Assembly: GCF_036324505.1 (NCBI RefSeq)
Contig: NC_086355.1
Span: forward strand, 18,652,518 to 18,716,517
Direction of reading: 5' to 3'
DNA: 64,000 nucleotides
Source of the DNA: Eleginops maclovinus
Lineage: Eukaryota; Chordata; Actinopteri; Perciformes; Eleginopidae
Shown: positions 11,045-22,461 of the stretch, piece by piece
Numbering within the stretch: the stretch's first letter is position 1
Layout of the letters: each line of letters opens with the position of its first letter
Notes under the pieces: model-generated
Told to the model about the DNA's origin: nothing
Database searches by the model: none
What the model saw: only the letters and a program-made list of their open reading frames with translations
Translations under genes and position numbers: made by a program

Positions 11045-13640
11045 GACTTACTCCATATGCCAAACCTTGATCCAATCCACCCACATCAAGTACTACACAG
11101 TAAACATAGTAATAAAAAGACAGTAAAGATAGATACACAATGGCATGTTCAAACTAAACTTTCAGGAATAAATAAATAGACCTACAATCCACACTTTCTC
11201 TTGAATCACCAGTTCATCAAGTAAGCTGACCCATGTGTCAGATCCTAACTGTTCATTCAACCTCCGACCTCTTACTTATACTGAGCTGAAGGCTACGATT
11301 AAAACCATCTTGGAGTCTCCTAAAATCCAAACCATGCCCTCCTTTTTCAATCTGTGTTGTATCTAGTCATGCGTTTAAAGAGGCACAAATGAAATAATAT
11401 TCAAATCAGAGGACCACGCACACGCGCAGTAATAAGAGGTCTGCTGACGAGCGGCAGCAGAGTAACATAATCCCTTCCCAGAGCTCTGTTGCCGCTTTGA
11501 CTCATCGCTGCCTGCTAAATATATTTTACATTCTTACTCACACACTCTCGCATGGGCAAACACGCGCACGCACACATGCTTGGGCAGAGTGTGAGTCATG
11601 CGGGATCTAAGTGTGGCTCATTTGTCAAGCTGCTGTGAACAGGAGTAGGAAAGAGGCAACAATCTAAATGTCTCTCACTCTTGGCCCATTTCTTACTGTA
11701 TCGTACAGTTCAATTCATTATAATAACAGAGGACAAATACTAAGACTTTCTTTAGGAGAGGGGGGACAAAATCAGGGCGCCAAGGCTTGAGAGACACTGT
11801 TGTATATTGTGTTGCTCTGTATTTCTCACACGTGGTGGTGGACAGCTGTTGGGGAAACCACTGTTGGTCTCTAAATTTAGCTCAACTGACTGGATATGCA
11901 GACGCGCGTGAACAAGCTAAAAAACAGTTGAAACTAAACTAGCTTAAACTGATTTTTCTCCAATTTATGCCAATTTATATTCATTCCAAACCCCGAAAAA
12001 CAAAGTCTTTACCCTGAAATGTATCAGGATTTGACTTTTTTTCCCCAAATTGGAGTCGTGCCCCCAAATGTATTACTTTGATCTGTTCAATGTCAGTAAA
12101 GGTCCGCACAATGTCAGTAAAGCAAAACCCTTCTTTCTACAAACCCATTCACGCATTCAATCACCTCACTGTTGTCTGACATTCGCTGATGTCGACACAC
12201 ACACAGCAGCTGCTTGGTCAGGGTGTATGTGTGTGTCTTAGGCCTACACACGAGTGAATTATCTTCCGGAGTTACAGGGATTTGAGTAGTTACTATCCAA
12301 CCCCCCGGCACCCATTAACATTTAGCCTCCCACAGAGCAGCAGCAGAGGACGGGAGGTTTCCAAGAATCGATGCTTTGGAGGGAGCAAGAGACATAAAGA
12401 GTGATGAGGGTAAGAGAATTGGACACAGAGAGGAGTGAAAAAAAGAACAGTAAGAAAGGTGGATGGCAAGCAGATTTGATTGCTTTAATATTTCCAGGAA
12501 ATCTAGTTTCAATCATGGTCCTCTGCTTAGAAAAATCTGAGGGAATCATCTCCTTAATTCTGGAGAAGATAAACTAAGGCTTAATGTGATAAGGAGATAT
12601 TACACGGCACATTCATCAGCAAAAAGGGTTCCTGGAGGCGGTTCAAGTGAAGCTGGCAGGGTTGATAGACAGAGATGTGGGTTAGAACATCCAGCTTGTT
12701 TCCCTAGATCAGGGGAAATGTTGCTAGGAGAAATGACGGAGAGATCAACTGTGTCTCAATTTGCGTACTTCATATTATTACTTCTTATAATTATTATTTT
12801 GAGAGCAAGAGAGCGTTCACAATATAAAACAAGGCAAAAAGGCAACACACTAGCAATACCACAATCACGGTCAAAAGTTTAGCGATAACACTACCTAGTG
12901 GAATTCGAACACTGGACACGTGTTTACAGTGTACGACAGGTGGTGTACAAAGGGAAGTATCCCTCAGGAAGTGGTGGTATGGCATTGGTCTATAGCCTCG
13001 TCAACATTTGAATCCCAGAAAGTAAGGCAGCAGAGATGCAACTGTTCCAGTGGAGCTTCTAGTAGTGACTGTTTTTTGAAGATGAAATATACCTGGAAGA
13101 AGCTTTGTTTTTTTTGTTGTAGCTGTGTTTTTTTTTTTTTTATCCACAGTTGTACTCTATCGCAGTTGATAGCTGCCAGGTTTTCTGCTTTTGCCACAAC
13201 AGTAGCTTCACTGAAACTGTTTTGGGTCTGTAATTTTTATTATCACAAGCTTCATTCATTTCTCAAACTTAATTGATTCAGTTACATACTTGTTCAAAAA
13301 GTGTGTATATGTTTGTGGTCTTTTGGTACTAATTGGGGGAAAAAAACTGCTATTGAAGGGAAGAAACATTCTAAGCTACTGCACCTCACTCCACCCTGAC
13401 CAACTGCCTCACTGAAAATAAAATCATTAATGCAAGCCAACTTTCTAAAACTGGACTGCGACAAATCTGATATGACAATCACGTGTATAACCCTAACAAC
13501 CCACAACTTCTGCCTAACAACATCAACAACGCCACTGTCTTCTTCGAAACACTTCACAACAAATCTAGGAAAGTCCCCTCTCTTGGAAACGCCTTGTGCG
13601 CAAATCACACCTGGATGTGCTTCCTTTATGACACATACAG

Positions 13641-13678
13641 TGTGTGTGTGTGTGCGTGTGCGTGTGCGCGTGTGTGTC
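13641..13678. repeat. TG-rich microsatellite at exon 9 donor
   Basis: Imperfect TG/CG tract on the plus strand; CA-rich with CG steps in the ptpn4 transcript, starting about eight nucleotides after the exon 9 splice donor. Confidence 0.95.
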
Positions 13679-13684
13679 ACTCAC

Positions 13685-13773
13685 CATGCAAAAAAGTTGA
13701 TCCGTATCCTGTTCTTGTAAACGACAATGCCGCCGGACATTACCCCAAGGAGAATCTCTGTGTTGCTCTGGTC
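13685..13773 (-). CDS. ptpn4: ptpn4 coding exon 9 (residues 226-254, FERM F3)
   Basis: Encodes DQSNTEILLGVMSGGIVVYK followed by NRIRINFFA and two bases of a tryptophan codon. These are the first strands of the F3 (PTB/PH-like) lobe. Acceptor ctacag, donor gtgagt. A CA-rich tract begins eight bases into the following intron. Phase 0 in, phase 2 out. Confidence 0.94.
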
Positions 13774-14719
13774 CTGTAGACCGGGGAAAAGAGTGTGTGA
13801 GGAGTGTGTGTGTAGTGGATCCAGGTACACAACGCTAGAAACACAGAGGCTTCCTCACTGCCCTAAACAGGTTGCTGTTGGACAATGAGAGAATACTTTC
13901 CTTTGGAAGGTTAAAAAAGATGTGTAACAGTGCATGGTTGATATGTGATCCATACACCTCCCCCCAAACCTTATCGTAAGGAACACATGTGGAATGTAAA
14001 TTAACTACAATGTGAAATAAAATTCCACAACCAAATCTCTACGGATATTTAGTAAAAAATATGTGATTTATTACGAACAACTGCTAGTAATGTTAGCTGT
14101 TAGCATCCGGAGAAAGTTTGCCTTTTTTTTTTATAAGAAAAAGAAAAATGAATATGAATAGATATATAAATATAAGCATTATTATGATGTCTGTGTCATG
14201 AATCATGGCTCCCTCTGTAGTAGTGGCTGACTCCCACTAACATCCACCTGGATCCATCTTTTTCATATATCTGTACATATATTCACATTAATACTTTTCA
14301 ATTTTTTCCCTCTAATTGTGGGGTTTCTTTGGGGACAAATGTGTCATTTGTTATATGTGGCTACATAAATAAAATGTATGTATGATTGATTGAACAATAA
14401 CATTATAATAATAAAACATTTTATTTAGAGGCGCCTTTCAAAGAGGCCAAGGACACCTTACAATTCAGAAAATAAAAACAGTACAAAAGGACAGTAACAG
14501 GGAACATGTAGGGAAACAGGGGACATGTTACTAAGGCCTGTTTAACTTGTTAATGTGCATCCTTTCTGCAGGATGTGGGCATCAACATCTATTATAAACA
14601 ACTTTAGTTCTTTTAAACAGCAACACAGAAAGAAGCAAACACATACAGCAGTGTTTAACATAGCACACATATGCACCCAAACAAGTGTGTTATCAGTGAG
14701 GAAATAAAACCTTACTTAC
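13774..14719 (-). other. ptpn4 intron 8-9
   Basis: Intron of 946 nt, AT-rich. A stretch at about 14405-14480 (ttatttagaggcgcctttca) resembles a common fish dispersed repeat by recollection; not proven here. Confidence 0.7.
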
Positions 14720-14807
14720 CCTTGCATAGTGCAGCTCTACCCCGTAGAGCTCCAGCGTGCGTGCTGTGTTCAGATAATTAAACTCTGACTGGGCAGGAGA
14801 TAGACCG
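14720..14807 (-). CDS. ptpn4: ptpn4 coding exon 8 (residues 197-225, F2/F3)
   Basis: Encodes GLSPAQSEFNYLNTARTLEL followed by YGVELHYAR. The block AE-NYL-ARTLE-YGVELH is a hallmark of the end of F2 in FERM-containing phosphatases. Acceptor ctctcag, donor gtaagt, phase 2 in and phase 0 out. Very strong family match. Confidence 0.95.
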
Positions 14808-15096
14808 CTGAGAGAGGCGAGGGAGAAAGGGATGGGTTCAAAGACAGATGGGGGAGGGAGGTTGTGCGTGGGAGCAAAGGGAGTGATGATGACAGGGTCA
14901 GTGGAAATAGAGAGAATAGGTGTCAAAGAGACATATGGAGGAGGAGAAAGAAAAGGAAGGGCACAAAAAGAAACAAAAGAAATCAAAAATTTGAACAGCA
15001 GGTTAAGGTCAGGTGAACTGTGGAAGTCAATAGTCAGCATCTGTAAGTGTAAGGTGGTGAGATTTCTTACTTTTCTCAGTAAAATAAATAAATCAT

Positions 15097-15345
15097 CATT
15101 TCACTATGTTGCGCTCCATCATATTGTAAATGATAAGCTAAGGGGCGGAACATCCCTTAGCAGTTGACCAATCACAACAGAGCCGTCCAGCTAACCAATC
15201 AGAGCAGACTGGGCTCTGGTTTCAGACAGAGGGTGAAAAGAGGTGCTGTAGCACAGGCAGTATGAGAAAAATACAGATCCTTTTTTAACATTAAAGCATG
15301 TAAACATGTCACAGTAGAGAAGCTGAAAATTAGCATAATAGACAT
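15097..15345 (+). mobile_element. MITE family copy 2, left part missing
   Basis: Shares the right half with the copy at 10550 (aaggggcggaacatc, accaatcacaacagagcc, gtttcagacagagggtga, catgtaaacatgtcac) and ends agcataata. The left end is absent. Lies in ptpn4 intron 7-8. Confidence 0.8.
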
Positions 15346-15580
15346 TTACTATTATTTAATAGACAACCATTTAAGACATGCCCTCGATTTAAATTATAAC
15401 CTTTGATTTGTCTCACTAGACAACAATTGAGTTCATAATTAAACCAGTCAAACAAAAAACAATTGTAAAAATGGATGCTTTAAGGTTCATAAAAACAATA
15501 ATTTCAATGGTTACAGGTTTTGATGTTGACTGGGAAAAGTAAACACCAGCCTGACTTTAGTTATGGAAATATAAAGCAAA

Positions 15581-15609
15581 ATTGTATTGTATTGTATTGT
15601 ATTGTATTG
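15581..15609. repeat. (ATTGT)n microsatellite
   Basis: Almost six units of ATTGT in ptpn4 intron 7-8. Confidence 0.95.
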
Positions 15610-16084
15610 AATATTCAAGACCTGATTCTTTCTTCAGGATTTCCTCATCTTTCATTTCAAATACAGAAAAAACACTGTTTAAACAAACTACAGCGCTGTG
15701 AATCATGTAGGCAGAATTTGTAGGTGAATCCCAAAATCCCGCAAGAACAGCTGCAATGCTGGTCCTGTTTTTGCCAAATGTTTACTGTTTTGGCACATTC
15801 CTACGTAACAGTATAAACCGTCACATCGCCAAACCCGTATGATGTACACCGATGGTGGAATGAATCACTTTTACTGCCACAAATGGCTGTGTAGTGACTC
15901 CAGATGAAAAGAAACTTTATCTGAACACAGAGTAATCTGTTCAAGGTCTGGGATTCAATTTATTTCTGAGTGATTTTCCTGCCACAAGCACAGTTGAATG
16001 CTTCACTTCCTTTGTGTTTTTCTTTTGACATGCATTTGTCAGTGGAATCACTTTTCTGCTTGGTATTTTTGAGTCTCGGCGTAC

Positions 16085-16205
16085 CTGTGCTGCTGGTGAT
16101 GTTTGGCGACCTCTTTGTGGAAGTCTTGTGGAGGGTTGAGCAGGAAGCAGAATTCCGACAGATATCCCGCTGTATGCTCTGATTCACTGTAGTCCCCCAA
16201 TTCAG
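16085..16205 (-). CDS. ptpn4: ptpn4 coding exon 7 (residues 157-195, F2)
   Basis: Encodes ELGDYSESEHTAGYLSEFCF followed by a segment with NPPQDFHKEVAKHHQQH. The ELGDY, GYLS and PQDF anchors place it in F2 of PTPN4, and the length is the same as in mammals. Identity is visibly lower than in the neighbouring exons. Acceptor ttatag, donor gtacgc. Phase 1 in, phase 2 out. The intron between it and exon 6 is 7.1 kb and carries the RTE LINE. Confidence 0.9.
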
Positions 16206-16956
16206 CTATAAAAAAATACATCAATATTCAAACATATGAATACATTCATTGTGTTAACATACAAGTCATATTTATCTCATTAGAAAACGTATTGTAGCTC
16301 TGTATTGACATGAGTTTATTTTTTGTATGATAAATGATGCTATAGTGGAGCGATTTAACCCAGTGCTGGTGGATTGGCTTAAAATAACAATAATAATAAT
16401 AAATAATACATTTTAAAAAGGTGTTCATATCATACAATTATGACATTTAATTATCAACTGTAACAATTTCCATTTATGTTGGATCTAATTTTTCTTAAAT
16501 AAAAACACCTGCCCTAAAATATGTCATTAAAAAAACTGATACAAAAAAAAGCCAAATTATTAAACCAAATCATAACATATGTATGTCTATTATGTCCTTG
16601 ATCTTAAAGTTTTTTGGCGCAGATCTGCAAAAACATGTTTTTTTATACTGCATGTGTTTACACAGGGAGGCATTGGAACAAACTCACAGTGGTGAAAAAA
16701 CAATGAGAAAATGAGACTTCACACTTTAACTGCAAATTCTCAAACCTCTGACAATCATCTTCAACAACGAAAGTAGGATTTGTTTTTTTTTTAGTGTGCT
16801 GTTTATACACGTGTTTCTGTTACTTTGTTCTTGCAGATTTTGCAACAGAGCTAAAAAGCTATTTTATAATCATAATACAGATCACAAAGTCCTTATAGTG
16901 TGACCATACACCAATCTGATATATGACATTATTAAAAGAGATGATAAAGCAAGACT

Positions 16957-17402
16957 ATGCCTTGGGGTTTCCCTTTCCTGTAGGGTGTTATCGGTTTTTC
17001 GTCATGTTAATTGTCTCCAAAGTTCCCTCCAGAGGAAGTTTCTTCCGCACACACTCCCCCCCTGCCTGAAACGCATTGATTGGACTCTTTTGTTTACTTC
17101 CGTAACATAGTGACATCACTGTGTCACATTTGCACTTCTGTTCTCTTCTGTTTGTTGCATGTGATAGGCTGAGTGGCGGGACATCTCTGAGCGGTTGATC
17201 AATCACAACATAAAAAGCCAGCTAACCAATCAGAGCAGGCTGGTCTCTGGTTTTAGACAGAGGGTGAAAAGAGGTGCTACAGCACAAGGCAGTACGAGAA
17301 CAATAAAGACCTTTTTGAACATTAAAGCATGTAAACATATCAGAGTAGAGGCATAAAATACAAATATGAACCTGAGAATTAGCTTTATATGTCCTCTTTT
17401 AA
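16957..17402 (+). mobile_element. MITE family copy 3
   Basis: Begins around ccttggggtttccctttcct and ends near ttagctttatatgtcctctt, with the shared interior blocks in order. The extreme left end is degraded. Lies just before the RTE LINE. Confidence 0.8.
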
Positions 17403-17668
17403 AATTCTCTCCAAAACTGGATTGCAAGTATAGATCAATGTCTTCTTTTCTATAAAGATACATTCAAAATAGCAAAAGACAGAAGGTTAAGAAAATACAA
17501 CTCTTTTTACTCAAAGATGATGAAAGAAGTGAGAGTAAGAAAGATAAAAAATGAAATAATTCCAAGGTCTTTCATCACCCTAAGAGGGAAAGGTGAATCT
17601 CTGAAGCGGTTGGCTCACTAGCTAGCACTATACACTCAAAAAGCATCAATTTAAGTCAAGTGGTCCCT

Positions 17669-20600
17669 TTCCGAGACCCAGCACCTTATCGTGGTGGAGA
17701 TGTTTGTGTGCCCCGATGAACCTGGGGGCTGTGTTGTCTGGAACCTTGTGTTCCTGGTAGGGTCTCCCATGGCAAATTGGTCTCAGATTGGTTCAAAAAG
17801 ACTCCATGAATAACACAATTGGAAGCGAGGATACCAGGCCCGGAGGAAGCCCGGGGTCCCCTTCTGGAGCCAGGCCCAGGAGGAGGACTCGTCGGCGAGT
17901 GTATGGTGGCCGAGCTTGCCACGGAGCCACAGCCCGAAAAAGCAACGTGGGCAACACCTCCGCTTCTCTGTCCCGCGGGCCCACCACCTACGGGAAACAG
18001 CGATGCGGTCGTGTGCGCTGCCAGAAGGGTGGCAGTGAAAGCAGAGGGTCTCGACGGACCAGACTCAGGCGACAGAAGTTGGCTTTGGGGACGTGGAATG
18101 TCACCTCTCTGGGGGGGAAGGAGCCGGAGCTTGAGGTGGAGCGTTACCAGTTGGATCTGGTGGGGCTCACCTCTACGCACAGTGTCGGCTCTGGAACCTT
18201 ACTTCTGGATAGGGGTTGGACTCTATTCTTCTCCGGAGTTGCCAAAGGTGTGAGGCGCCAAACGGGTGTGGGGATACTCACAAGCCCCCGGTTGAGTGCC
18301 GCTTTGTTGGAGTTTACCCCAGTGGACGAGAGGGTCGCCTCCCTACGCCTGTGGGTCATGGGGGGGAAAACTCTGACTGTTGTGTGTGCTTATGCACCAA
18401 ACCGAAGTCCTGTATGGGGCTCCTGAAGGGGACTCCTTAGTCTTGCTGGGAGACTTCAACGCACACGTGGGCAATGAGGAGACACTTGGAGGGGCGTGAT
18501 TGGGAGGAACGGCCCCCCTGATCTGAACCGGAGTGGTGGTTTGCTACTGGACTTCTGTGCTAGTCATGGATTGGCCATAACAAACACCATGTTCGAACAT
18601 AAGGATGCTCATAAGTGTACGTGATACCAGAGCACCCTAGGAGGAGGTCCATGATTGATTTTGTTATCGTATCATCGGACCTGAGGCCACATGTTTTGGA
18701 CACTCGGGTGAAGAGAGGGGCGGAGTTGTCAACTGATCATGGCGGGGGAAGCCTCTGGACAGACCTGGTAAGCCCAAACGTGTAGTGCGGGTGAACTGGG
18801 AACGTCTGGAGGAGTCCCATGTCCAGGAGGCCTTCAACTCACACCTCCGGCGGAGCTTTTCAGGCATCCCTGTGGAGGCTGGGGACATTGAACCAGAGTG
18901 GGCGGTGTTCAAAGCCTCTATTGCCGAAGCTGCGGCAGGGAGCTGTGGTCTCAAGGTCTTAGGTGCCTCAAGGGGCGGTAACCCTCGAACCTCGTGGTGG
19001 ACACCGGTGGTCAGGGAAGCCGTTCGACTGAAGAAGGAGGCCTTCCGGGATATGTTATCCCTGGGTACTCCTGACGCAGTTGCAAGATGTCGACAGGCCC
19101 GAAGGGCAGCAGCCTCAGCCGTGGCCGAGTCAAAGCAGCGGGTGTGGGAGAAGTTCGGAGAAGCCATGGAGAAGGACTTTCGGTCGGCACCAAAGTTGTT
19201 CTGGAAAACCGTCCGACACCTCAGGAGGGGGAAGCAGGGTACCATCCAAGCTGTGTACAGTAAGGATGGGGCGCTGTTGACCTCAACTGATAGTGTGTTA
19301 GGGCGGTGGAAGGAACACTTTGAGGAACTCCTGAATCCGACAACTCTGCACTCTATGTTAGAGGCGGAGCTGGAGTATGAAGGGGGATCAATTCCAATCT
19401 CACGGGGGGAAGTCACTGAGGTAGTCAAACGGCTCCACAGTGGCAAAGCCCCGGGGGTGGATGAGATCCGCCCAGAAATGCTGAAGGCTCTGGGTGTTGA
19501 GGGACTGTCATGGTTGACACGTCTCATCAACATTGCGTGGAAGTCGGAAACAGTACCGAAGGAGTGGCAGACCGGGGTGGTGGTTCCTCTCTTTAAAAAG
19601 GGGGATCAGAGGGTTTGTGCCAATTACAGAGGCATCACATTACTCAGCCTCCCCGGGAAAGTTTACTCTAAGGTGCTGGAAAGGAGGGTCCGGCCGATTG
19701 TCGAACCTCAGATTGAAGAGGAACAATGCGGTTTTTCGTCCTGGTCGTGGAACGACGGACCAGCTTTTCACTCTCGCAAGGATCCTGGAGGGGGCCTGGG
19801 AGTACGCTCATCCGGTCTACATGTGCTTTGTGGATTTGGAGAAGGCGTATGACCGGGTTCCCAGGGAGATACTGTGGGAGGTGCTGCGGGAGTATGGGGT
19901 GAGGGGGTCTCTAGCTCAGGGCCATCCAATCTCTGTACTCCCAAAGCGAGAGCTGTGTCCGGGTCCTCGGTAGCACGTCGGACCGATTTCCGGTGAGGGT
20001 TGGCCTCTGTCAGGGCTGCGCTTTGTCACCAATCCTGTTTGTGATATTCATGGACAGGATTTCGAGGCGTAGTCGTGGGGGAGGGGGTTTGCAGTTCCGT
20101 GGGCTAAGGATTGCACCACTGCTTTTTGCAGATGATGTGGTCCTAATGGCTTCATCGGTCTGTGACCTTCAGCACTCACTGGATCGGTTCGCGGCCGAGT
20201 GTGAAGCGGCTGGGATGAGGATCAGCACCTCCAAATCTGAGGCCATGGTTCTCAACAGAAAACCGATGGACTGTCCACTCCAGGTAGGGAATGAAGCCTT
20301 ACCCCAAGTGAAGGAGTTCAAGTATCTCGGGGTCTTGTTCTCGAGTGAGGGAACAATGGAGCGTGAGATGGGCCGGAGAATCGGAGCAGCGGGAGCGGTA
20401 CTGCAGTCGCTTTACCGCACCGTTGTGACGAAAAGAGAGCTCAGCCAGAAGGCAAAGCTCTCTGTCAACCGGCCCATCTTCGTTCCTACCCTCACCTATG
20501 GTCATGACCAAAAGAACGAGATCGCGGATACAAGCGGCCGAAATGGGATTTCTCCGCAGGGTGGCTGGCATCTCCCTTAGGGATAAGGTGAGAAGTTCAG

Positions 20601-20926
20601 TCATCCGGGAGGGACTCGGAGTAGAACTGCTGCTCCTTCGCGTTGAAAGGGCCAGTTGAGGTGGTTCGGGCACCTAGTGAGGATGCCACCTGGGCACCTC
20701 CCTAGGGAGGTGTTCCAGGCACGTCCAGCTGGGAAGAGACCGAGGGGTAGACCTAGGACCAGGTGGAGGATTATATCTCTTCGCTGGCCTAGGAGCGCCT
20801 TGGAATCCCCCAGTCAGAGCTGGTTGATGTGGCCAGGGAAAGGAAAGTTTGGGGCTCTCTGCTGGAGCTGTTACCTCCGCGACCCTGACGGAAAAGCAGG
20901 AGAAGATGGATGGATGGATGGATGGA
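17669..20926 (+). mobile_element. RTE-clade LINE, Rex3-like, near full length
   Basis: A non-LTR retrotransposon in antisense orientation in ptpn4 intron 6-7. The 5' portion (ccgagacccagcacc, then gtggtggagatg) and the apurinic endonuclease, reverse transcriptase and 3' end are all present, ending in (GATG)n at 20904-20929. TGGTCCCT occurs at 17661-17668 and again at 20927-20934 and may be the target duplication, though its first bases overlap the tail. The tail and protein type are known for fish Rex3/RTE elements. Most fish copies are 5'-truncated; this one is not. Confidence 0.9.
17788..20890 (+). pseudogene. RTE LINE endonuclease/reverse transcriptase, disabled
   Basis: Endonuclease pieces are visible as LALGTWNVTSL (near 18078), TGVGILTSPRL and VCAYAP, ending at a stop at 18424; LLGDFNAHVG then appears in another frame at 18443. 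The following part shifts frame again and has a TGA where Trp is expected near 18621. Reverse transcriptase pieces are GKAPGVDEIRPEMLKALG (about 19440), VVPLFKKGDQRVCANYRGIT (19576), FVDLEKAYDRVPREILWEVL (about 19829, another frame) and LLFADDVVLMAS (FADD at 20125-20136, another frame). The C-terminal RWFGHLVRMPPGHLPREVF is at 20656 on. At least four disablements; it cannot encode a working protein. Confidence 0.92.
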
Positions 20927-21424
20927 TGGTCCCTGGACTAAGCTACTAGCCGGTAGCCTAAGCATATTGACCAACGAATCTATCTGGGCTCACTTGTTAT
21001 TGATGGGAACATGGCTCCAGGGAGGGATATATGTTCGGTCAATAGCATATGGTTTAGAACAGTGGCCTAATGTTGGTATGGCTTTATACTGCAAGGCCAC
21101 TGAAGCTCAAACACAACCTGATCTCTCTTTATGTATTCATCTACCCATGTGAAATCCATACCAGCTGGAGCTCAGGCTCCCTATAATGATGCTATTGACT
21201 AACACGGCAGAAACAACACATTGACCTCTCCGTTTGTGATGATGGATTTGCATACATTGTGTGTGCGTGCCATTTATTAATATAAATATTGACAGGAAAT
21301 CTGAGCGTTTCTAACATTTACTATCTTCAATATGAATATGAACTACCCACTCTTAGTTGATTAGATGACAAATTGGTCTTTTGACAACAATTTAGTCTTT
21401 TTTACATTGATTAATGTGAGGAGT

Positions 21425-21810
21425 GGTGCAGGAATGAGTCTTCAAGCTGGAAATGAGTCAGCATTTTCGCACTTCCAGTTCCCGTACCTCAAAGTCAATA
21501 CTTTTTAAAAAGGGCTTAAAGTTTAGATGCCTTCAATTATGTCTTTGGTATTTTAATGTTTTCATCTACGACATTAAATGTGTTACTAACCCTTTCGAGA
21601 TTTTTTAAAAATCTTCTGTATCTTAAAAACCCAATAACAAATGTCATTACGCTCAAAAGATGTCGGCGCAAAGTATTGCGACCATTATGACGTTTGTTTA
21701 TAGCCTAACGTTCGCTTTTTCCTTCTGCTGATTGCAATAAAAGCTTTAAAAAACATCATAACAGTGCTGGTTATTTGTGAAGATCATCCTGCTGAACGAA
21801 ATGTGTTAAT
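21425..21810 (+). repeat. Dispersed repeat, diverged partial copy
   Basis: Contains gtgcaggaatgagtcttcaa, ctggaaatgagt, cctcaaagtcaatac and cctgctgaacgaaa in the same order as the copies at 43672 and 53950, with much divergence. Located after the RTE LINE in ptpn4 intron 6-7. Confidence 0.6.
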
Positions 21811-22423
21811 ATCATGTTTGTGTTTTGGTCAGAGAGCTTATTTTCAAATACAAAATCGAATAGAAAATCCCATTAGCTTTTGTAGAAGCAACCACAGCGA
21901 TGCTAGCTTTTGGGTTGGCCTACAAGATTACTCCATTCCTGCATTCCTCTATTTCCAAGAAACATATGAGCACATCGCTGGTATGCCCATGATTTAAAGT
22001 TGTGTTTTTTTTGCATGATTTTTGGTGAAGAAACTTAGATTTACCGATCTATCGACGGAAATAACGAATCAATGAGTCCATAAAAGCATGCAAGTCGACT
22101 AAGAATGTCCAAGACAAGTCCAAGGCATTTGATGTAAATCAGGCAACAAGGAAGATGTACTGCTAAAAACTGTTATGTCGAGATTTTTTACAACCAAACT
22201 ACCTTATTTCAGAATTTGGTCACTTTACACAATAATCTAGCTCTACAGGGATGGAGTTGTGGTGTTTTGAGAAAGCAAGCTTTGCTGTGGGATTTGGAGT
22301 GATCACTGGTGGCACTTGGTCCGATCTAACTGAATTAGCAGCGTAGCAGCTGCTTCAAACTGTTTTTCCCAAAGCAAACATTTATCTTCATAATCTGGGC
22401 TAGCACTGGGCAAAGGGACAACA

Positions 22424-22461
22424 TGTGTGTGTGTGTGTGTGTGTGTGTGGGGGGGGGGGGG
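22424..22461. repeat. (TG)12 followed by a run of 13 G
   Basis: Compound simple repeat; the G run is 22449-22461. Located in ptpn4 intron 6-7. Confidence 0.95.

Larger units (their letters stand above)
9055..13684 (-). other. ptpn4 intron 9-10
   Basis: Intron of 4630 nt. It holds two inverted-repeat elements (9293-10010 and 10550-11044). The remainder, 11045-13640, is unique-looking sequence without coding support; open frames there have no recognisable family. A segment at about 12745-12985 begins ctgtgtctcaatttgcgtac, similar to the end of the MITE at 46707, and may be a degraded relative. Confidence 0.7.
14808..16084 (-). other. ptpn4 intron 7-8
   Basis: Intron of 1277 nt. It holds a truncated MITE copy at about 15097-15345 and an (ATTGT)n microsatellite at 15581-15609. 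Nothing else seen. Confidence 0.8.

Noticed and set aside
12586..12882. 98-codon open frame at 12586
   Set aside because: No family match; runs through AT-rich intron and what may be a degraded MITE end.
12920..13276. 118-codon open frame at 12920
   Set aside because: Cys/Phe-rich translation of T-rich intron sequence; no family and inside ptpn4 intron 9-10.
14832..15167. 111-codon plus-strand open frame over ptpn4 exon 8 flank
   Set aside because: Low-complexity Gly/Glu/Lys-rich sequence from purine-rich intron and antisense of the exon region; no family.
17686..18180. 164-codon open frame on the minus strand
   Set aside because: Antisense to the 5' and endonuclease part of the RTE element.
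18664..19533. 289-codon open frame on the minus strand
   Set aside because: It is antisense to the reverse transcriptase part of the RTE element, whose plus-strand protein is clearly recognisable.
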